A stretch of DNA of 64,000 nt from Streptomyces misionensis (GTDB lineage: Bacteria > Actinomycetota > Actinomycetes > Streptomycetales > Streptomycetaceae): contig NZ_FNTD01000004.1 of NCBI RefSeq assembly GCF_900104815.1, positions 4,356,501 to 4,420,500 of the forward strand, given 5' to 3'. Positions 17,999 through 25,892 of the stretch are shown here, in pieces. The notes beneath the pieces were generated by a model that had not been told where the DNA came from, searched no databases, and worked only from the letters and a program-made list of their open reading frames with translations. How positions within the stretch are numbered: position 1 is the stretch's first letter; every line of letters begins with the position of its first letter. A program made the position numbers and the translations under genes.

Positions 17999-18026
17999 GC
18001 GGCGGTACGAGTTCTCGTACCGCCGC
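17999..18026 (+). terminator. Terminator of the Fic-like gene
   Basis: A perfect 13-bp stem (arm GCGGCGGTACGAG) with a 2-base TT centre begins 22 bp after the stop codon. No U-tract follows, as is usual in Streptomyces. Confidence 0.75.
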
Positions 18027-18312
18027 TGGCACGAGCACCGGGTTACCAAGCGTCCTCGATAACTTGCCCATCAGGTCGGGGTGCTTTGCCCGTCACCTGG
18101 TGCGGCTGGCCCGTAATCGACGGGTCGACGTCGCGTGGGTGCCCGGTGTTCGGTGCGTGGTCCGTGGGCCAATTGCGCAGTGGTTGGGAATCCTCTCGGA
18201 TGTCCTTGGTCTCGCGGGCCTCTGTTTTCTTTGTACCGCGCCCCGGAAGCGAGCGGAACCCCTGCCCCCGTTTCTTTGCCTCCGGGCGCGAAAAGGGGCG
18301 AAGCGGGCGCGG
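18027..18312. other. Intergenic stretch between two convergent genes
   Basis: No gene is supported here. The sequence is less GC-rich than its neighbours (runs such as TCTGTTTTCTTTGTACC near 18222), and frames crossing it have poor codon bias. No hairpin other than the preceding terminator was recognised. Confidence 0.4.
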
Positions 18313-19143
18313 TCAGGCGGTGCCGCGGCGCCGGCTGGCGTACCAGACGAGCCCGGCGGTCGCGGCCGCCGCTCCCACGGCCGCCGCCGCGACCAGCGCC
18401 GGTCGCGGCGGCACGGAGAGGGTGGGCAGCCGCTTCTTGAGCGGGACCGGGCGGCGGAACTCCAGCACCGGCCAGCCCCGCGCGATCGCCTCGCGGCGCA
18501 GTGCGCGGTCCGGGTTGACGGCGTGCGGGTGGCCGACCGTCTGCAGCATCGGCAGATCGGTCGCCGAGTCGCTGTAGGCGTAGCAGCGGTCGAGGTCGTA
18601 GCCCTCGGAGGCGGCCAGCTCGCGGATCGCCTCCGCCTTGGTCGGACCGTAGGCGTAGTACTCCACCTCACCGGTGAAGCAGCCGTCCTCGCCGACGACC
18701 ATGCGGGTGGCCACCACCCGGTCCGCGCCCAGGAGTTCCCCGACCGGCTCGACCACCTCGGCGCCCGAGGTGGACACGATCACCACGTCCCGGCCGGCCG
18801 TGTGGTGCTCCTCGATGAGCGAGGCGGCCTCGTCGTAGATGATCGGGTCGATCAGATCGTGCAGGGTCTCCGCGACGATCTCACGCACCTGCTGGACGTT
18901 CCAGCCGCGCACCATGTCCGACAGATAGGCGCGCATGCGTTCCATCTGGTCGTGGTCCAGACCGCCCACCAGGAACACGAACTGCGCATAAGCGGTGCGC
19001 AAGGCGACCCTGCGGTTGATCAGCCCGCCTTGGTAGAAGGACTTGCTGAAGGTGAGTGTGCTGGACTTCGCAATGACCGTCTTGTCCAGGTCGAAGAAGG
19101 CCGCGGCGCGGGGCAAGGAGTGGTTTTCCACGTCCCTGAGCAT
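18313..19143 (-). CDS. HAD-superfamily phosphatase (subfamily IB) with C-terminal membrane anchor
   Basis: 276 residues. FFDLDKTVIAKSS (motif I, DxDxT), VIVSTSGAEVVEP (motif II) and YAYSDSATDLPMLQTVG (motifs III/IV) identify a phosphoserine-phosphatase-like IB HAD hydrolase of the kind annotated CicA/SerB-like. The C-terminal ALVAAAAVGAAAATAGLVWYASRR is a single membrane helix followed by arginines, so the catalytic domain should be tethered inside the membrane. Substrate unknown. The gene is divergent from the Tad locus with a 589-bp region between. Confidence 0.92.
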   Translation of the reverse strand: MLRDVENHSLPRAAAFFDLDKTVIAKSSTLTFSKSFYQGGLINRRVALRTAYAQFVFLVGGLDHDQMERMRAYLSDMVRGWNVQQVREIVAETLHDLIDPIIYDEAASLIEEHHTAGRDVVIVSTSGAEVVEPVGELLGADRVVATRMVVGEDGCFTGEVEYYAYGPTKAEAIRELAASEGYDLDRCYAYSDSATDLPMLQTVGHPHAVNPDRALRREAIARGWPVLEFRRPVPLKKRLPTLSVPPRPALVAAAAVGAAAATAGLVWYASRRRGTA

Positions 19144-19208
19144 AGGCGCCCACCATTCGGCGTAAGGTGGGGCGCGTGGGTTTGCCTGAGAAGGCTCTCG
19201 GGTACACC

Positions 19209-19241
19209 ATGGAAGTCACGGATCGTTCGCGACCGTGCTAA
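19209..19241 (+). CDS. Possible leader peptide (10 aa)
   Basis: ATG GAA ... TGC TAA encodes MEVTDRSRPC. A GAGAAGG purine run lies 10-16 bases upstream, and a strong terminator-like hairpin follows 37 bp after the stop. This is the arrangement of an attenuation leader, but no specific amino-acid run is obvious and the next sizeable gene is about 490 bp away. Speculative. Confidence 0.25.
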   Translation: MEVTDRSRPC

Positions 19242-19278
19242 CCCGGTCCGGCTCCTCCCCCCCCGAGTCGGCCGTGGG

Positions 19279-19313
19279 GACGACCCCCGCTCTCCCCCCC
19301 GGCGGGGGTCGTC
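19279..19313 (+). terminator. Terminator-like hairpin in the Tad upstream region
   Basis: A 12-bp perfect stem (GACGACCCCCGC pairing with its complement at 19302-19313) with an 11-base loop. It is not downstream of any annotated plus-strand gene, which suggests attenuation or a short non-coding transcript from about 19150-19300. Confidence 0.5.
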
Positions 19314-19440
19314 GCATGTCCGGACGGGTTTTTCCGCCCCTTTCCCTCCCTCGTGCGGCCCAGCGGCCGACGCCTGCGCGTCGAGACCGCCGCTTCCGCG
19401 CGCCCATGATTCGTTACTGGCGGTAATCGTAGGGCTGCGC

Positions 19441-19538
19441 TGTGGATGCCGTACACGGTTCAGCGCGCGGTCACCGGTTTGGGTGAGCGAGTTATTCACA
19501 GGGCCTGAGTTGTCCACTGTTTTCCACCAAGATCCACA
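19441..19538. promoter_or_regulatory. Cluster of DnaA-box-like 9-mers
   Basis: TGTGGATGC (19441, minus), TTATTCACA (19492), TTGTCCACT (19510), TTTTCCACC (19520) and AGATCCACA (19530) each match the Streptomyces DnaA box core (TTGTCCACA type) with one to three differences. Five in under 100 bp is well above background. No dnaA or dnaN is nearby, so this is not oriC; DnaA titration or transcriptional control is possible. Confidence 0.4.
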
Positions 19539-19732
19539 CGATTTCCCGGATCGCCGCATCGTGTTTCCGACGCGCTGCGCACGGCGAGTTCACGGCCGGT
19601 TCCGTTTGTGGCGGGCGCGTATGGCCGATTCCTGTCGGCCCTTCACGGGGAAGCCGCTCGCCGCTTCTCCGGAAGCCGGGAAATCGCGTGGTCGCGCCGG
19701 TACGCGGACCACGCGGCGAAGGGGGAACACCC

Positions 19733-20830
19733 ATGACCGCGACCATCACCCACGACCCACGGCCCGCCACCGGCGGCAGTCCGCTCATCGTCACCGAGGA
19801 CGCCGCGCTGCTGGACGACCTGCTGCGCCTGTGCGCGGCCGCCGGCGCCACACCCGAGGTGCACCACGGCGTACCGGACCAGGGCGGCGGCTGGGACGCC
19901 GCCCCGCTCGTCCTGGTCGGCGACGACGCCGCCCACCGGCTGCGCGGCTCCACCCGCCGGCGCCAGGTGGTGCTGATCGGCCGGGACCAGGACGACCCCG
20001 GGGTGTGGAGACGCGCCGTGGAGATCGGAGCCGACCACGTCCTGATCCTCCCCGACGGCGAACAGTGGCTGGTCGACCGGATCGCGGACGTCGCCGAGGG
20101 CGTCGGCCGCCCGGCCCTCACCGTCGGCGTGATCGGCGGCCGGGGCGGGGCCGGCGCGTCCACCCTCTCCTGCGCGCTCGCCGTCACCTCCGCCCGGGAG
20201 GGGCTGCGCACACTGCTCGTGGACGCCGATCCGCTCGGCGGCGGACTCGACGTACTGCTCGGCGGCGAGGGCGCCGAGGGCCTGCGCTGGCCCGCCTTCG
20301 CCGCCTCCCGCGGCCGGGTCGGCGGCGGCGCCCTGGAGGAGTCGCTGCCCGCGCTGCACTCCCTCAGGGTGCTCAGCTGGGACCGCGGCGACTGCGTCGC
20401 CGTGCCGCCCCAGGCCGTGCGCGCGGTCCTGGCCGCCGCCCGGCGGCGCGGCGGCACCGTCGTGGTCGACCTGCCCCGCCGTCTGGACGACGGGGTCGGC
20501 GAGGTCCTCGCCCAGCTCGACCTGGCCCTGCTCGTCGTCCCGGCCGAACTGCGGGCGGTCGCGGCGGCCGGCCGGGTCGCCGCCGCCGTCGGCATGGTCG
20601 TCCGCGATCTGCGGGTCGCGGTCCGCGGCCCCTACGCGCCCGGCCTGGACGACCACGAGGTGGCCCGCCTGCTCGGCCTGCCACTGGCCGGTGAGGTGCC
20701 GGCCGAACCCGCCCTGCTGCGCCCGCGCGGAACCGGGAAACCGCCCGGCGCCAGCGCCCGCGGCCCGCTGGCCCGCTTCTGCGCCGAGTTCTGGGAGCGG
20801 GCGCTGACCGAGGCGGGAGGGACGCGATGA
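19733..20830 (+). CDS. CpaE/TadZ-like (Ssd-like) ATPase of the Tad locus
   Basis: 365 residues from ATG 19733, with AAGGGGGA upstream. The N-terminal receiver-like domain (residues about 10-120) is followed by a MinD/ParA-like ATPase whose P-loop reads [12 protein letters not shown]. The lysine of the usual GKT is replaced, as in the actinobacterial septum-site-determining (Ssd) proteins. In Tad systems the TadZ/CpaE protein localises the secretion machine at the pole. Nucleotide hydrolysis may be weak or absent. It is the first gene of the locus and is joined by ATGA to a 38-codon ORF that leads into cpaF. Confidence 0.88.
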   Translation: MTATITHDPRPATGGSPLIVTEDAALLDDLLRLCAAAGATPEVHHGVPDQGGGWDAAPLVLVGDDAAHRLRGSTRRRQVVLIGRDQDDPGVWRRAVEIGADHVLILPDGEQWLVDRIADVAEGVGRPALTVGVIGGRGGAGASTLSCALAVTSAREGLRTLLVDADPLGGGLDVLLGGEGAEGLRWPAFAASRGRVGGGALEESLPALHSLRVLSWDRGDCVAVPPQAVRAVLAAARRRGGTVVVDLPRRLDDGVGEVLAQLDLALLVVPAELRAVAAAGRVAAAVGMVVRDLRVAVRGPYAPGLDDHEVARLLGLPLAGEVPAEPALLRPRGTGKPPGASARGPLARFCAEFWERALTEAGGTR

Positions 20831-20943
20831 CCCCCTCGGAGCGCGGGCGGGTGGACGGCGTGGCCCGTCCCGAGGACGGCCGGAGCGGCTCGCGAGCGGG
20901 CTCCGGGGAGTGCGGACCGGTCGGGGCGGGAGGCTCGCGATGA
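20827..20943 (+). CDS. Possible 38-aa coupling ORF between cpaE-like and cpaF-like genes
   Basis: ATG 20827 overlaps the stop of the upstream gene (ATGA at 20827-20830), and its TGA at 20941-20943 overlaps the ATG of cpaF (20940) in the same manner. The product is a Gly/Arg/Ser-rich peptide beginning MTPSERGRV with no recognisable domain. It could be a true micro-protein, or simply a translated linker that keeps ribosomes moving from cpaE to cpaF. Confidence 0.35.
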   Translation: MTPSERGRVDGVARPEDGRSGSRAGSGECGPVGAGGSR

Positions 20944-22133
20944 ACCTTCCCGGACTCGACCCGGCCGACGGCGCGGCCCTGCTCGACGGGGTCCGGCGGC
21001 GGCTCGCCGAGAGCGGCGCGGAGCCCACGCCCGCGCGGGTCGCCCAGGCGCTGCGGGAACAGGGCCGGGTGCTCGGTGACGCCGAGATCCTCGGCGCGGC
21101 CGAGCGGCTGAGGTCCGAGCTCGTCGGCACCGGGCCCCTGGAGCCGCTGCTCGCGGACCCGGACGTCACCGATGTGCTGGTGTCCGCCCCGGACCGGGTG
21201 TGGGTGGACCGCGGCGGCGGCCTGGAGCTGACGCGGGTGACCTTCCCCGACGCGGCGGCGGTACGACGCCTCGCGCAGCGACTGGCCGCGGTGGCCGGAC
21301 GCCGGCTGGACGACGCCCGGCCGTGGGTGGACGCCCGGCTGCCCGACGGCACCCGGCTGCACGCCGTGCTGCCCCCGGTCGCCGTCGGCTGCACCTGCCT
21401 GGCCCTGCGCGTGGTCCGGCCCCGGGCCTTCACCCTCGCGGAACTCGTCGCGGCGGGCACCGTGCCGCCCGGCGGGGACCGGATCCTGCGGGCCCTGCTG
21501 GCCGCCCGGCTGTCCTTCCTGGTCAGCGGTGGCACCGGCACCGGCAAGACAACCCTGCTCAGCGCCCTTCTGGGGCTGGTCGGACCCGATGAGCGGATCG
21601 TGCTCGCCGAGGACTCCGCCGAGCTGAGACCCGACCACCCGCATGTCGTCCGGCTGGAGACCCGGCCCGCCAACCAGGAGGGAGCGGGGCTGGTCACGCT
21701 GGAGGACCTGGTGCGCCAGGCCCTGCGGATGCGGCCGGACCGGCTGGTGGTCGGAGAGGTGCGCGGGCCCGAGGTCGTGCATCTGCTCGCCGCGCTCAAC
21801 ACAGGTCACGACGGCGGCAGTTGCACGATCCACGCCAACACCGCGGGCGATGTGCCGGCCCGCCTGGAGGCGCTGGCCACGGCCGCCGGCCTCGACCGGG
21901 CCGCCCTGCACAGCCAACTGGCTGCCGCCCTCTCCGTGGTGCTCCACCTGGTACGGGACCGCGCCGGGCGGCGCCGGATCGCGGAGGTGCACGTACTGGA
22001 GCGGGACGCCACGGGGCTGGTGCGGACGGTGCCCGCGCTGCGGTGGGGCGAGCGGGCGTTCGTGCGGGAGCGGGGATGGGGGCGGCTGGCGCCCCTGCTG
22101 GGCGAGGACGGAGGTGACGGGTGTGCGCACTGA
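20940..22133 (+). CDS. CpaF/TadA-type secretion ATPase
   Basis: 397 residues from ATG 20940; a GTG at 20910 is an alternative. The Walker A motif [16 protein letters not shown] is near residue 198. [25 protein letters not shown] contains the Walker B and GDG-like His-box region, and [11 protein letters not shown] follows, as in type II/IV secretion ATPases of the VirB11/CpaF class. It powers assembly of the Flp-type pilus or pseudopilus. It is coupled at both ends: ATGA with the 38-aa ORF upstream and an 11-bp overlap with the TadB gene downstream. Confidence 0.94.
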   Translation: MNLPGLDPADGAALLDGVRRRLAESGAEPTPARVAQALREQGRVLGDAEILGAAERLRSELVGTGPLEPLLADPDVTDVLVSAPDRVWVDRGGGLELTRVTFPDAAAVRRLAQRLAAVAGRRLDDARPWVDARLPDGTRLHAVLPPVAVGCTCLALRVVRPRAFTLAELVAAGTVPPGGDRILRALLAARLSFLVSGGTGTGKTTLLSALLGLVGPDERIVLAEDSAELRPDHPHVVRLETRPANQEGAGLVTLEDLVRQALRMRPDRLVVGEVRGPEVVHLLAALNTGHDGGSCTIHANTAGDVPARLEALATAAGLDRAALHSQLAAALSVVLHLVRDRAGRRRIAEVHVLERDATGLVRTVPALRWGERAFVRERGWGRLAPLLGEDGGDGCAH

Positions 22134-22986
22134 GCTGTCGATGGGTGCCGTGCTGATCTGTCTCGGTGTGCCGGCCTGGCTGCTGGCCGAGCGGCAGCAC
22201 GGGATGCGGCGGGCCCGGCTGCTGCTGGCCCGTGGCGGAGGGGCGGCGACCGGGCCGGCGGGCCGGGCACAACTCACGGCGCGGCTCCGGCGGTTGCACG
22301 ACCGCTGGGGAGTCGAGTGGTGGGCCCTCGCCGCCGGGCTGCTGCTCGCGGTGCTGGGTACCTCGGTGCTTCCGGCCGTCGCGGGGGCGGCCGGGGTGCC
22401 GGTGCTGCGCCGGGTACGGCTGGCCCGGCGGGCGAGAACCGCCCGGGAACGGCGGGCCGACCGGGTGATCACCCTGTGCGGGGCGCTCGCCGGTGAGGTG
22501 CGCGCCGGACGGCAGCCCGGGGAGGCGCTGCTGCGGGCGGCGCGGGACTCGGGCGGGCTCGGCGGGGCGCAGGCGGCCGTAGTGGCGGCGGCCCGCTTCG
22601 GCGGGGACGTGCCCGGTGCCCTCGCGGTGGCGGCCCGCCGGGCGGGCGCCGAGGGACTGCTCGGGCTGGCCGCCTGCTGGCGGGTGGCCGTCGACCAGGG
22701 CGCGGGACTCGCGGCCGGCCTGGACCGGCTGGACGCGGCGCTGCGCGCGGAACGGGATCAACGCGCCGATCTCCGGGCCCAGTTGGCGGGCGCCAGAGCC
22801 ACCGCGGTATTGCTCGCGGCCCTGCCCGCCCTCGGCCTGCTCCTCGGTGCGGCCCTGGGCGCCGCCCCGCTGCGGGTCCTCCTGCACACCGGCCCGGGCC
22901 TCGGCTGCCTGCTGATCGGCGCGGCGTTCGAGGCGGCCGGGTTGTGGTGGGCGGCGCGGATCGTGCGGGCAGCGGGGGCGGCATGA
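22123..22986 (+). CDS. TadB-like type II secretion system F-domain protein
   Basis: 287 residues from GTG 22123, which has GGAGGTGA 7 bases upstream inside the cpaF 3' end. Two N-terminal hydrophobic segments, a cytoplasmic loop with EVRAGRQPGEALLRAARDSGG (GspF signature), and two C-terminal membrane helices fit TadB. It is an inner-membrane platform protein of the Tad machine and works with the next gene, tadC. Confidence 0.88.
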   Translation: MRTELSMGAVLICLGVPAWLLAERQHGMRRARLLLARGGGAATGPAGRAQLTARLRRLHDRWGVEWWALAAGLLLAVLGTSVLPAVAGAAGVPVLRRVRLARRARTARERRADRVITLCGALAGEVRAGRQPGEALLRAARDSGGLGGAQAAVVAAARFGGDVPGALAVAARRAGAEGLLGLAACWRVAVDQGAGLAAGLDRLDAALRAERDQRADLRAQLAGARATAVLLAALPALGLLLGAALGAAPLRVLLHTGPGLGCLLIGAAFEAAGLWWAARIVRAAGAA

Positions 22987-23056
22987 GGAAGCGGCATGAG
23001 GGAGCGGATGTCCGCCCGGGCCGGGCGGCCGCGGACGCGAGGCGAGGAGTGAGGAC

Positions 23057-23830
23057 GTGAACGGGGATGTTGTGCACAGGCTGGGGACGGTCATGGCCGC
23101 GGCGGCGCTCGGCTGGGGGGCGCGGCTGGTGCCGGCGGCCCGCCGTGCGCGCCGGGCGAGGCACCGGGCGGTGGAGCTGCTGGCGCCCGAACCGGTGGCG
23201 CCCGGACGGCGGTTGCCGGTCGCGGACACGGCGCGGCGATGGCTGCCGCCGGTGGGTGCGGCGGGCGGGGTGTGGGTGCTGGTCGGCGGGGTCACCGGGG
23301 CCCTGCTCGGGCTGGGCGTCGGCGTCGTGCTCTGGCGGTGGTGGCGCCGTCAGGCGACGGCCGGACCGGAGACCGTGGACAGTGCCCGGGCGGCGCGCCA
23401 ACTGCCGCTCGCCGCCGACCTGCTGGCGGCGTGCATCGCGGCCGGCGCCGGACCGGTGGTCGCCGCGCAGGCGGTGGGGGAGGCCCTGGACGGCCCCGTC
23501 GGGCAGGCGCTGGCGCGGGGCGCGGCGGAGACACGGCTCGGCGGCGCACCGGCGGACGCCTGGCGGTGGCTGGCCGCGCTGCCCGGCGCCGGGCCCCTGG
23601 CCCGGCTGCTGGAGCGGGCCGACGAGTCGGGCCTGCCCGCGGCCGGTCCGGTGGCCCGCATCGCCTCGGACACCCGCGCGCAGTGGGGGCGGGCCGCGAC
23701 GGCCCGGGCCCGCCGGGCGGCCGTGCTGATCTCCGCGCCGGTGGGCCTGTGCTTCCTGCCCGCCTTCATCGCCATCGGCGTGCTGCCCGTGGTGATCGGG
23801 CTCGCGGGCGGGGCGATGGCAGGGAGGTGA
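23057..23830 (+). CDS. TadC-like type II secretion system F-domain protein
   Basis: 257 residues from GTG 23057, with GAGG 4 bases before the start. A membrane segment near residues 65-90 is followed by LPLAADLLAACIAAGAGPVVAAQAVGEAL, the GspF-like cytoplasmic helix bundle. The C-terminal helix pair ends PVGLCFLPAFIAIGVLPVVIGL. TadB and TadC together make the membrane platform. A 70-bp gap separates it from tadB, the largest gap in this part of the locus apart from the 91 bp before the pilin. Confidence 0.87.
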   Translation: MNGDVVHRLGTVMAAAALGWGARLVPAARRARRARHRAVELLAPEPVAPGRRLPVADTARRWLPPVGAAGGVWVLVGGVTGALLGLGVGVVLWRWWRRQATAGPETVDSARAARQLPLAADLLAACIAAGAGPVVAAQAVGEALDGPVGQALARGAAETRLGGAPADAWRWLAALPGAGPLARLLERADESGLPAAGPVARIASDTRAQWGRAATARARRAAVLISAPVGLCFLPAFIAIGVLPVVIGLAGGAMAGR

Positions 23831-23921
23831 CGCCCACGAAGAGGCGCAGGGCGCCGTGGCGGCCGAGCGCGGCCGCCGACCAGGGAACACGAGAACAGAC
23901 CGAGACCTCACGGGGGTTGAG

Positions 23922-24131
23922 ATGAACAGGAAGATCAGGAAAGTGGTGGCCGGACTGGCCGGGTTGCGGCGGGCGTGCCGCGCGGACGCGGGGATGGTGA
24001 CCTCCGAATACGCGATGGGCATCATCGCGGCCGTCGGATTCGCCGTGCTGCTGTACGAGGTCGTCACCAGCGGCCAGGTCCGCGCGGAGTTGCAGTCCAT
24101 CGTGAAGAAGGCCCTCAGTGCGCGGATGTGA
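23922..24131 (+). CDS. Flp-like prepilin (DUF4244 family)
   Basis: 69 residues from ATG 23922. A basic 24-residue leader precedes the cleavage-site-like sequence G/MVTSEYAMGIIAAVGFAVLLYEVV. The conserved Glu is at +5 and Tyr at +6 of the mature protein, the hallmark of Flp pilins, followed by one hydrophobic helix and a short basic tail. It should be the major subunit of the surface structure. It overlaps the TadE-like gene by 14 bp. No prepilin peptidase gene is in the window. Confidence 0.9.
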   Translation: MNRKIRKVVAGLAGLRRACRADAGMVTSEYAMGIIAAVGFAVLLYEVVTSGQVRAELQSIVKKALSARM

Positions 24132-24492
24132 ACGGGGGTCGGACCGCGGGTTCGTGACCGTGGAGGCGGCCGTGGTGCTGTGCGTGCTGGTGGCGTTCAC
24201 GATGGCGCTGGTCTGGGGGCTGCTCGTGGTGGCCGCACAGATCCGGTGCGTGGACGCGGCCCGCGCGGGCGCCCGGTCCGCCGCCCGCCAGGACCCGCCC
24301 GGCGCGGTGCTGTCGGTGACCCGGGACGCGGCGCCGCGCGGGGCGCGGGTGACGGTGGGGCGCGAGGGCGATCAGGTCCGGGTGACGGTGGTGGCCCGGC
24401 CGCCGGTGCTCAGCGGACTGCCGTTCGAACTCCGCGAGGAGGCCATCGCGCTGGCGGAGGAGACGGTCGGGGCGCCGGGGGCGGAACGATGA
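24118..24492 (+). CDS. TadE-like pseudopilin
   Basis: 124 residues from GTG 24118. The N-terminal DRG/FVTVEAAVVLCVLVAF contains a prepilin-like processing site (Gly/Phe with Glu at +5) and one hydrophobic helix, then a soluble part (AQIRCVDAARAGARSAAR) typical of TadE. It overlaps the pilin gene upstream and the TadG-like gene downstream (ATGA at 24489-24492). It is probably a minor pilin or membrane-anchored assembly factor. Confidence 0.85.
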   Translation: MRGCERGSDRGFVTVEAAVVLCVLVAFTMALVWGLLVVAAQIRCVDAARAGARSAARQDPPGAVLSVTRDAAPRGARVTVGREGDQVRVTVVARPPVLSGLPFELREEAIALAEETVGAPGAER

Positions 24493-25892
24493 CGCCGGGA
24501 CGGGGTCTGAGGACGCCGGGAAGGGGCCGGACGGAGGCCCGGGTGTCTGCCCGGACTCGGTGGGGAGCGATGGCCGGCCGGGGCGTGTCCGGTCACGGCA
24601 CTGGCGGGCGGGACGGCCCCGGTTCCGACCGGGGGTCCGCCTCCGTCTGGAGCCTCGGGGTGATCGCGCTGCTCTGTGTGGTGTTCGGTGCCGTGCTCGC
24701 GCTGGGACAGGCCGTGGTCGTCCGGCACCGGGCGGCCGGCGGCGCCGATCTCGCGGCGCTCGCGGCGGCGGACCACTGGGCCGAGGGCGGCCCGGCGGCC
24801 TGCGCCCGGGCCGGGCGGTTGGCGGCGGCCCAGGGCGCCCGGCTGGTGCGGTGCACGGTCCAGGGCGAGATCTCGGACGTGACCGCGGCCTCGGGAAGGG
24901 GGCCGGTCACGGCGCGGGTCAGGGCGAGGGCGGGCCCGGCGGGTCCGCTGCCGCCGGGCCTGCGGCAACCGGGTCTGTCCGCGCCCGACCCGCCACCACC
25001 CGACCCGCCACCACCCGACCCGCCACCCCCCCCGGCCTGCCTCCGCCTGACCGCTCTCCACGTGACTTGCCGTAATCCGGCCGGCATCCGCCCGGCTCCG
25101 CATCCGGTCGGCCTACGCCTGGCTCCGCAGCCGGCCGGCCTCCACCCGGCCCGTCTCTCCGCCAGGGCCGCCGCCGTCCGCGCTCAGACCTGGGGCGACT
25201 GTCCCGGAGCCGGAGCCGGAGCCGGAGCCGAGGCCGGAGCCGCCCCTTCGCCCGGAGGTTCCCCCGTTCCTTCCGCCCCTTCCCCCAACCCTTCCGGCCG
25301 GGGCTTCGGCTCGCCTCCCGGCCCTTCCCCCGGCCCGTCTCCCCGCCCGGCCACCGGTTCTTCCTCCGGCGCCCCGCGCAGCAGGGCCGTGAGGAGGCGG
25401 ACCGCGCCTCTCTTGTGCAGGGGGTCGTTGCCGTTGCCGCACTTGGGGGACTGGATGCAGGACGGGCAGCCGGCCTCGCACTCGCAGGAGGCGATGGCCT
25501 CGCGGGTGGCCGCCAGCCAGGCGCGGGCGGTGTGGAAGGCGCGCTCGGCGAAGCCCGCGCCGCCGGGATGGCCGTCGTACACGAAGACCGTGGGAAGGAG
25601 GGTGTCGGGATGCAGCGGTACGGACACGCCGCCGATGTCCCAGCGGTCGCAGGTCGCGAAGAGCGGCAGCATGCCGATGGAGGCGTGCTCGGCGGCGTGC
25701 AGGGAGCCGCCGAGGATCTCCGGGGTGATCCGGGCCTCGTCCAGCTGGTCCTCGGTGACCGTCCACCACACCGCGCGGGTGCGCAGCGTGCGGGGCGGCA
25801 GGTCGAGCTTGGTCTCGCCCAGCACCTCACCGGTGATCAGGCGTCTGCGCAGGAAGGAGACCACCTGGTTGGTGACCTCGACGGAGCCGTAG
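24489..25892 (+). CDS. TadG-like (Rv3654c-type) protein with an abnormal run-on C-terminus
   Basis: ATG 24489. Residues about 48-150 (GSASVWSLGVIALLCVVFGAVLALGQAVVVRHRAAGGADLAALAAADH) are the conserved Rv3654c/TadG-like helix and alanine-rich region. Family members are about 120-170 residues, but this frame stays open to 25892 (467 residues), running about 700 bp antisense through the helicase 3' end. A (DPPPP)3 repeat and an 8-C homopolymer (25026-25033) lie where the protein would normally end. A one-base shift there would give a stop at 25048-25050. A frameshift, sequencing error, or genuine run-on are all possible; only the first about 165 residues are trusted. Confidence 0.6.
   Translation: MTPGRGLRTPGRGRTEARVSARTRWGAMAGRGVSGHGTGGRDGPGSDRGSASVWSLGVIALLCVVFGAVLALGQAVVVRHRAAGGADLAALAAADHWAEGGPAACARAGRLAAAQGARLVRCTVQGEISDVTAASGRGPVTARVRARAGPAGPLPPGLRQPGLSAPDPPPPDPPPPDPPPPPACLRLTALHVTCRNPAGIRPAPHPVGLRLAPQPAGLHPARLSARAAAVRAQTWGDCPGAGAGAGAEAGAAPSPGGSPVPSAPSPNPSGRGFGSPPGPSPGPSPRPATGSSSGAPRSRAVRRRTAPLLCRGSLPLPHLGDWMQDGQPASHSQEAMASRVAASQARAVWKARSAKPAPPGWPSYTKTVGRRVSGCSGTDTPPMSQRSQVAKSGSMPMEACSAACREPPRISGVIRASSSWSSVTVHHTARVRSVRGGRSSLVSPSTSPVIRRLRRKETTWLVTSTEP
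24984..25033. repeat. 15-bp tandem repeat and C8 tract in the TadG-like gene
   Basis: Three copies of GACCCGCCACCACCC-like units start at 24987, 25002 and 25017 (exact 15-bp period). The third runs into eight C residues at 25026-25033. Slippage-prone sequence located just where the reading frame becomes aberrant. Confidence 0.85.

Larger units (their letters stand above)
19144..19732. other. Long divergent region upstream of the Tad locus
   Basis: 589 bp without a convincing long gene. It contains, from left to right, a possible 10-codon leader ORF (19209-19241), a terminator-like hairpin (19279-19313) and a cluster of DnaA-box-like 9-mers (19441-19538). These are listed separately. Confidence 0.6.

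Noticed and set aside
18086..18312. Possible small gene in the Fic-HAD gap
   Set aside because: The frame has A/T in many third positions and runs on into the antisense of the HAD gene; no support.
24180..24488. Upstream extension of the TadG-like frame
   Set aside because: It overlaps the whole TadE-like gene in another frame and lacks codon bias; the ATGA junction at 24489 marks the real start.
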